Part shown: in pieces, positions 6,706-10,329 of the stretch | Layout: every line of letters begins with the position of its first letter | Numbering within the stretch: position 1 is the first letter of the stretch | Origin: Coriobacteriia bacterium | GTDB taxonomy: Bacteria > Actinomycetota > Coriobacteriia > Anaerosomatales > JAUVQN01 | DNA: 10,329 bases | Direction of reading: 5' to 3' | Assembly (NCBI GenBank): GCA_030598125.1 | Contig: JAUVQN010000033.1 | Coordinates: forward strand, 1 to 10,329 | Notes under the pieces: generated by a model | Told to the model about the DNA's origin: nothing | What the model saw: the letters and a program-made list of their open reading frames with translations, nothing else | Databases searched by the model: none | Position numbers and translations under genes: made by a program

Positions 6706-7325
6706 GGCAGACGCTTCGTCTCGGCATCATGGGTGGGACCTTCGATCCCATCCACTACGGCCATCTCGTCACCGCGGAGGAGGCGCTCGCCCAGTTCGAC
6801 CTGGAGCGTGTCGTCTTCATGCCGACCGGTCGGCCGGTGGCCAAGTCGCATCAGCGTGTGACGTCCGCGGAGGAGCGCTTCCTCATGACGGTCATCGCCA
6901 CCGCGCCGAATCGCGACTTCGAGGTTTCGAGACTCGAGATCGATCGGCCGGGCGCGACCTACACCGTCGATACGCTCGAGGACCTGCATCGCGAGCATCC
7001 GGATGCGGAGCTCTTCTTCATCACGGGGGCGGACGCAGTGTGGGAGATCCTGACGTGGAAGGAGCCGGAACGCGTCGCCTCGCTGTGCAGGTTCATCGCG
7101 GCCACGCGGCCGGGCTACGACCTCTCCCGGTTCATGGAGTCGAGGAACGGTCGGCTCGTCGAGGAGAAGGTGGAGTTCATGGAGGTTCCCGCGCTCGCGA
7201 TCTCCTCCACCGACATCCGTCGGAGAGTCGCCGACCGGCGGCCGATACGCTACCTGGTGCCCGAGGCTGTCGCCGCGTACGTTCACAAGCGTCACCTCTA
7301 TGCGGGAGGGGCAGAGGGTGTCTGA
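6702..7325 (+). CDS. nadD: Nicotinate-nucleotide adenylyltransferase
   Basis: Transfers AMP from ATP to nicotinate mononucleotide, giving deamido-NAD in NAD synthesis; cytoplasmic. 207 residues, normal length. Residues 5-21 hold the nucleotidyltransferase motif GGTFDPIHYGH (11-21) with its two conserved His. FFITGAD (105-111) follows, and the ISSTDIRRR motif (167-175, the SxTxxR signature) closes the ATP site. The final 'YLVPEAVAAYVHKRHLY' helix is typical of NadD. The GTG start overlaps the ProA stop as GTGA (6702-6705), implying translational coupling, and the Shine-Dalgarno is only AGAGG-like. A later ATG (6729) would cut into the first strand of the fold and is rejected. yqeK overlaps its 3' end by 8 nt. 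Confidence 0.95.
   Translation: MRQTLRLGIMGGTFDPIHYGHLVTAEEALAQFDLERVVFMPTGRPVAKSHQRVTSAEERFLMTVIATAPNRDFEVSRLEIDRPGATYTVDTLEDLHREHPDAELFFITGADAVWEILTWKEPERVASLCRFIAATRPGYDLSRFMESRNGRLVEEKVEFMEVPALAISSTDIRRRVADRRPIRYLVPEAVAAYVHKRHLYAGGAEGV
7304..7320 (+). promoter_or_regulatory. Ribosome binding site that places the yqeK start at GTG 7318
   Basis: GGGAGGGG (7304-7311) lies 6 nt before GTG 7318. The earlier in-frame ATG 7300 is preceded by no Shine-Dalgarno (CACAAGCGTCACCTCT) and lies upstream of this one, so the later GTG is preferred. It removes six residues (MREGQR) that match nothing in the family. Confidence 0.62.
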
Positions 7326-7899
7326 TCTGAGCTTCGACGAGGCGTTGGCCGCCGTCGACGAGCGTCTCTCCGAGGAATCACGGGAGCACTGTGCGCGCGT
7401 GTCCGAGACCGCCGGGCGTATCGCGGATGTCTACGACGTGGATGTCGAGGCGGCGCGGCTCGCCGGTGTGCTGCACGACTGGGACAGGGACACGAGCGCC
7501 GACGAGCTGCTGGTGCGCGCGGCCGCCGCGGGCGTCGACGTGACCGAAGAGGACCGTCTCGTACCGTATCTCCTCCATTCGCGGGTGGGTGCGGCGGAGC
7601 TCGCGGAACGGTTCCCGGGTCTGGACGAGTCCGTGCTCGAGGCCGTCGCGACGCACACGCTCGGGGCGCTGACGATGACGCCGGTCGCGAAGATCGTCTA
7701 CGTGGCCGACATGCTCGAGCCGGTGCGATCCTACTCCGGCGTCGAGGAGCTGAGGGACGCGGTCGGCACATGCACGCTCGACGAGCTCTTCCGGCGGGCG
7801 TACACGAGGTCGCTCGTGCGCGTGCTCGAGCGCAGGCGGCACATCCATCGGACGACCGTGGAGACATGGAACCGGCACGTGGCCGGAGAACGGGCGTGA
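7318..7899 (+). CDS. yqeK: YqeK-type HD-domain hydrolase, probable symmetrical Ap4A hydrolase
   Basis: HD-superfamily metal hydrolase. Characterised YqeK proteins split diadenosine tetraphosphate (Ap4A) into two ADP, removing a by-product of stressed aminoacyl-tRNA synthetases. 193 residues from GTG 7318. The metal ligands appear in order: His24 in 'REHCARV', His53-Asp54 in 'VLHDWDRD', His87 in 'LLHSRVGA', His113 in 'ATHTLG', and Asp131 in 'KIVYVADMLEPVR'. The last block, with its following 'GVEELR', is the YqeK signature that separates it from other HD proteins. It sits between nadD and the LytR-type gene. nadD-yqeK-rsfS is a standard Firmicutes order, while Streptomyces-like Actinobacteria usually lack yqeK, which informs the taxonomic guess. 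It overlaps nadD by 8 nt and the next gene by 4 nt. Confidence 0.9.
   Translation: MSDLSFDEALAAVDERLSEESREHCARVSETAGRIADVYDVDVEAARLAGVLHDWDRDTSADELLVRAAAAGVDVTEEDRLVPYLLHSRVGAAELAERFPGLDESVLEAVATHTLGALTMTPVAKIVYVADMLEPVRSYSGVEELRDAVGTCTLDELFRRAYTRSLVRVLERRRHIHRTTVETWNRHVAGERA
7885..7898 (+). promoter_or_regulatory. Ribosome binding site for the LCP-like gene at GTG 7896
   Basis: GGAG (7885-7888) lies 7 nt before GTG 7896, and that GTG overlaps the yqeK TGA as GTGA. A second in-frame GTG (7902) would have 13-nt spacing. The frame stays open upstream to an ATG at 7770, but that stretch lies inside yqeK and encodes only Arg/Ala-rich shadow sequence. Confidence 0.6.
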
Positions 7900-8963
7900 G
7901 CGTGGAAGAGAGCGAGAAGGACGAGCGCGAGGAGCCCGGCTATCGCTCGAGCCGGCGCACGTCCAGGGCGCGGAAGCGTCGCCGGGTCGGGGAGACGAAG
8001 GGCAAGGCGGCGACGGCCGCCCGCACGGGCGCGCAGCGTTTCGGTCTGATCGCCGTGGCCGTGCTCGGCGTGATCGTCCTCGGCTACCTCGCTGTAGTCG
8101 GCGTCAACGGCATCGCGAGATGGAATGCGGCAAGGAACGCGGACACGACGCCGCGCCCGTTCGAGGCGTCGGTCGAAGACAACGCGATCATCATCGGGGT
8201 CGAGAACGGGGACGTCGAGGGTTTTCTCGCACTGGGGCTCAACGAGGACGCGGGCAACATCGTGGGCATCGGCGTGCCCGGCGGGGCGTTCATGGAGGTG
8301 CCCGGGCAGGGGTTCCAGCGCGTCGAGGATAGCTTCGACGCGGGTGCCGACGTATCCACGGACGCTATCTCGAACTACCTCGGGGTGCGGTTCGACAAGT
8401 ATGCGGTCATCGACTCAGCTTCGTATCAGGCGGCTCTCCAGGGTCAGGACCTGAGCGGCGTGCTCGCTTCCGTCCAAGAGACGAACATGTCGGAGGAGGA
8501 CCTCACGCGCTTCGGTGCGCGGTTCGACACGACCGCCACGGAGGACGTGGTGATCGTCCCGCTGCCGGTACGCCCGATCAGCCTGGGGGACGAGACGTAC
8601 TTCGAGCCACAGCTCGACGAGGTGGCCGACCTCATCGAGACGTGGTGGGGTGTGGACCCGACCCTGAGGGGCGATCGCGTTCGCGTCATCGTGTACAACG
8701 GCGCCGGCGTGCCGGGCATCGCGGGCGAGGCGGCGCAGTCCCTGATCGCCGAGGGATACCGGGTGGTCGAGACGCGCAATGCGGAGAACTTCGACCACGA
8801 GACGACCGAGATATACATCTATCACGGAGACGATCTCGACGGTGAGCGGGTGCGGGAGGTGCTCGGGGTCGGCGAGATCTCGAGGCAGGATGCCAGTCAG
8901 GACGTCGCGGACATCATCGTGATCGTCGGCACGGACTTCGTACCGCCAGAGACGGACGGGTGA
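7896..8963 (+). CDS. Membrane-anchored degenerate LCP protein with C-terminal LytR_C domain
   Basis: 355 residues. A basic cytoplasmic N-terminus (1-48, with RRTSRARKRRR) precedes one membrane helix (about 49-73, LIAVAVLGVIVLGYLAVVGV), so the rest should lie outside the membrane. Residues about 95-250 follow the LytR-CpsA-Psr fold: 'AIIIGVENGD', 'NIVGIGVPGGAFMEVPGQGF', then 'YLGVRFDKYAVIDSASYQAAL' and 'YFEPQLDEVADLIETWWG'. In active LCP enzymes these positions read like SIPRDT...EIPG...G..IDHYV. Here the SIPRD arginine is replaced (VPGGA, 127-131), and the later 'ALAYVRSR...DxxRxxRQ' block is missing. Residues 261-348 are a clear LytR_C domain ('RVRVIVYNGAGVPGIAGEAA', 'TTEIYIYHGDD', 'DIIVIVGTDF'). 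LCP proteins attach polymers to peptidoglycan; this one probably cannot, and may bind wall glycans or regulate. It ends 9 nt before rsfS. Function is unknown. Confidence 0.8.
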   Translation: MSVEESEKDEREEPGYRSSRRTSRARKRRRVGETKGKAATAARTGAQRFGLIAVAVLGVIVLGYLAVVGVNGIARWNAARNADTTPRPFEASVEDNAIIIGVENGDVEGFLALGLNEDAGNIVGIGVPGGAFMEVPGQGFQRVEDSFDAGADVSTDAISNYLGVRFDKYAVIDSASYQAALQGQDLSGVLASVQETNMSEEDLTRFGARFDTTATEDVVIVPLPVRPISLGDETYFEPQLDEVADLIETWWGVDPTLRGDRVRVIVYNGAGVPGIAGEAAQSLIAEGYRVVETRNAENFDHETTEIYIYHGDDLDGERVREVLGVGEISRQDASQDVADIIVIVGTDFVPPETDG

Positions 8964-8972
8964 GGAGCGGTC

Positions 8973-9374
8973 GTGGGGACGGAGCGTCAAGCTACGTCGC
9001 AGGAGTACGCTGTCATGGCAGCCGAGGCTGCCGCTGACAAGAAGGCGGCGGATATCGTCGTGCTGGACGTGAGTCAGCTCGTCGTGATCACCGAGTTCTT
9101 CGTGATCGCGACCGGCGCGAACGACCGGCAGGTCAAGACCATCGCCCAGGAGATCGAGCACCGCCTGAAAGTGGCCGGCCTGCCGTCACGGAGCCGCGAG
9201 GGTGAGCGCAAGGGCGACTGGGTCCTGCTGGACTTCGGCGACCTGGTGGTGCACGTCTTCCAGCCGGTCGCGCGTGAGTTCTACCGAATAGAGCATCTGT
9301 GGGACGACGCGCCTCGGCTCGAGCTTCCGGAGTCTGTGACCGGACTTGCCGGGGCGGAGGCCCCCGCCGAGTGA
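8973..9374 (+). CDS. rsfS: Ribosomal silencing factor RsfS
   Basis: Binds ribosomal protein uL14 on the 50S subunit and blocks joining with 30S when nutrients are low. 133 residues. Family blocks are in order: 'AAEAAADKKAADIVVLDVSQ' (15-34), 'TEFFVIATGANDRQVKTIA' (40-58), 'GDWVLLDFGDLVVHVF' (81-96) and 'REFYRIEHLWDDAP' (101-114). A short Glu/Pro-rich tail follows. A GAGGAG Shine-Dalgarno (8962-8967) lies 5 nt before GTG 8973 and overlaps the previous stop. A later Met (residue 15) would remove part of the first helix and has no better ribosome binding site. rsfS next to nadD/yqeK is a very common arrangement. Confidence 0.95.
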   Translation: MGTERQATSQEYAVMAAEAAADKKAADIVVLDVSQLVVITEFFVIATGANDRQVKTIAQEIEHRLKVAGLPSRSREGERKGDWVLLDFGDLVVHVFQPVAREFYRIEHLWDDAPRLELPESVTGLAGAEAPAE

Positions 9375-10279
9375 GACACCGCGTCGCACGCTACACCGTG
9401 GACCTGGCGCTCGTCGGGGTTGCTGCGGTGTGGGGTCTGACGTTCGTCATGGTGAAGGACGCGGTGACGCTCTACCCGCCGTTCTCCTTCCTCACACTCA
9501 GATTCGCCATCGCCTGTGTCGCGGTGTTCGCCGTCTTTCCGGGGATCGTGCGCAGGTGGAGCAGGCCGGCGGTACTGGCCGGGCTTCCCGCAGGACTCTT
9601 CATCACGGGTGGCTACGTCTTTCAGACGCTCGGGCTGATGGGCACCGGGGCGACGCGGACGGGCTTCATCACCGGCATGGCCGTGGTGCTCACGCCGATC
9701 CTGCAGGTGCTCGTCCTTCGCCGCATGCCGCAGATCTACGCCATCGCGGGCGTCGCACTGTCCACGGTGGGGTTGTGGCTGCTGTCCTGGGACGGCGGCG
9801 CGGGCGGCTGGACGTACGCCGACACGCTCGTGCTGGCGGGCGCGTTCTGCTTCGCGTGCCACTGGATCGCGCTGGGGGCCGTGAGCTCCAAGCATCCTGT
9901 CGACGTGCTCACGATGGTGCAGCTCGCGTTCGCCGCCGTCGCGTGCGGGCTCGTCGCCGTGGCGATAGAACGGCCCCTCGCGCTACCGCCGGAGACGTCG
10001 GTCTGGCTGGCCCTCCTGGTGACGGGCGTGGTCGCGTCGGCCGCGGCGTTCGCGATCCAGACGTACGCGCTCCGCTACGTCTCGCCGACGAGGGTGGCGC
10101 TGATCCTCATCACCGAACCCGTCTTCGCGGGCTTCTTCGGATTCCTGCTCCTCGGCGAGCGGCTCGCTGCCGCCGGCTGGATCGGCAGCGCGCTCATCCT
10201 GGGCGGCATGCTCGTCTCCGAGGTACTGGGCAATCTCGGGCGCGCGAAGGAGCCCCTCCCGCTCGAGGTGGAGGTCTGA
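9371..10279 (+). CDS. EamA-type drug/metabolite transporter superfamily permease
   Basis: Integral membrane protein of 302 residues with about ten hydrophobic helices (roughly 11-29, 38-57, 67-85, 92-115, 121-139, 150-169, 178-199, 210-230, 239-262, 266-287). It forms two tandem EamA halves. 'AAVWGLTFVMVKDAV' near the N-terminus and 'YVSPTRVALILITEPVFAGFFGFLLLGERL' near the end are the usual half-repeat signatures, including the conserved 'EP...GERL'. Such proteins export amino acids, nucleotides or other small metabolites, and the substrate cannot be read from sequence. The GTG start overlaps the rsfS stop as GTGA, with GGAGG (9356-9360) 10 nt upstream. An in-frame extension back to 9299 runs through rsfS and is not hydrophobic. 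Its coupling to a ribosome-silencing gene is not a widely conserved pairing that I know of. Confidence 0.9.
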   Translation: MRHRVARYTVDLALVGVAAVWGLTFVMVKDAVTLYPPFSFLTLRFAIACVAVFAVFPGIVRRWSRPAVLAGLPAGLFITGGYVFQTLGLMGTGATRTGFITGMAVVLTPILQVLVLRRMPQIYAIAGVALSTVGLWLLSWDGGAGGWTYADTLVLAGAFCFACHWIALGAVSSKHPVDVLTMVQLAFAAVACGLVAVAIERPLALPPETSVWLALLVTGVVASAAAFAIQTYALRYVSPTRVALILITEPVFAGFFGFLLLGERLAAAGWIGSALILGGMLVSEVLGNLGRAKEPLPLEVEV

Positions 10280-10329
10280 CCGGCGATCGGTGTTCTTTCC
10301 TCATGCCACCTGCGCTTCATTGACCCCGG

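Noticed and set aside
7770..7895. ATG 7770 as start of the LCP-like protein
   Set aside because: The extra 42 residues lie wholly within yqeK and are Arg/Ala shadow sequence; GTG 7896 has a Shine-Dalgarno and a GTGA overlap.
9299..9370. Upstream extension of the permease into rsfS
   Set aside because: Not hydrophobic, fully inside rsfS, and the GTG at 9371 gives the normal EamA N-terminus.
10320..10325. TTGACC as a -35 box for a downstream gene
   Set aside because: The window ends before any -10 could be seen; one hexamer is not enough.
1..10329. CRISPR arrays, insertion sequences, phage or toxin-antitoxin genes, tRNA genes
   Set aside because: No spaced direct repeats, terminal inverted repeats, transposase motifs or tRNA cloverleaf were seen; the window is compact housekeeping sequence.

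Overview
This is a high-GC stretch read entirely from the + strand, with ten intact genes and the tail of an eleventh packed almost end to end. The order is: radical-SAM-associated protein (DUF2344 type), RNase E/G, L21, L27, Obg GTPase, ProB/ProA, NadD, YqeK, an LCP/LytR_C-type membrane protein, RsfS, and an EamA permease. This order is typical of actinobacterial chromosomes. The presence of yqeK between nadD and the LytR-type gene, the GC-rich codon usage and an L27 that starts directly at MAHKKG (no Firmicutes-type cleaved leader) point to a deep-branching actinobacterium such as a Coriobacteriia relative. That placement is an inference from gene order; no marker gene here settles it.

Layout: 1-179 is the 3' end of the DUF2344 gene. 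190-1686 is the RNase E/G catalytic core. A good extended -10 promoter at 1692-1720 drives rplU (1764-2393) and rpmA (2403-2651). A GC-rich hairpin at 2684-2712 follows rpmA and lies directly in front of the obgE ribosome binding site. From obgE (2733) to the permease (ends 10279) the genes are spaced by 10 nt or less, or overlap by 4-8 nt, so they look translationally coupled. Eight of the ten intact reading frames start with GTG; only the two ribosomal protein genes use ATG. No TAA stop is used: the first four genes end in TAG, the rest in TGA. No gap of 300 bases without a gene exists. The last 50 bases (10280-10329) hold nothing I can support.

Functionally this is a housekeeping cluster: RNA processing (RNase E/G), large-subunit proteins and assembly/silencing factors (L21, L27, Obg, RsfS), proline synthesis (ProB, ProA), NAD synthesis (NadD), dinucleotide turnover (YqeK), and an envelope protein. 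No CRISPR, insertion sequence, phage or defence module is visible.

Three things stand out. (1) proB and proA lie in one uninterrupted frame of 869 codons, giving a P5CS-like bifunctional protein that retains the bacterial PUA domain. However, an internal start with a strong Shine-Dalgarno, a promoter-like element, and a TGA that one extra G would bring into frame all leave room for two separate proteins. (2) L21 is twice the normal length, with a Lys/Ala/Glu/Pro tail ending in a compact Cys3-His motif. (3) The LCP-like protein has lost the arginine motifs needed for LCP phosphotransferase chemistry and looks like a pseudoenzyme carrying a LytR_C domain.
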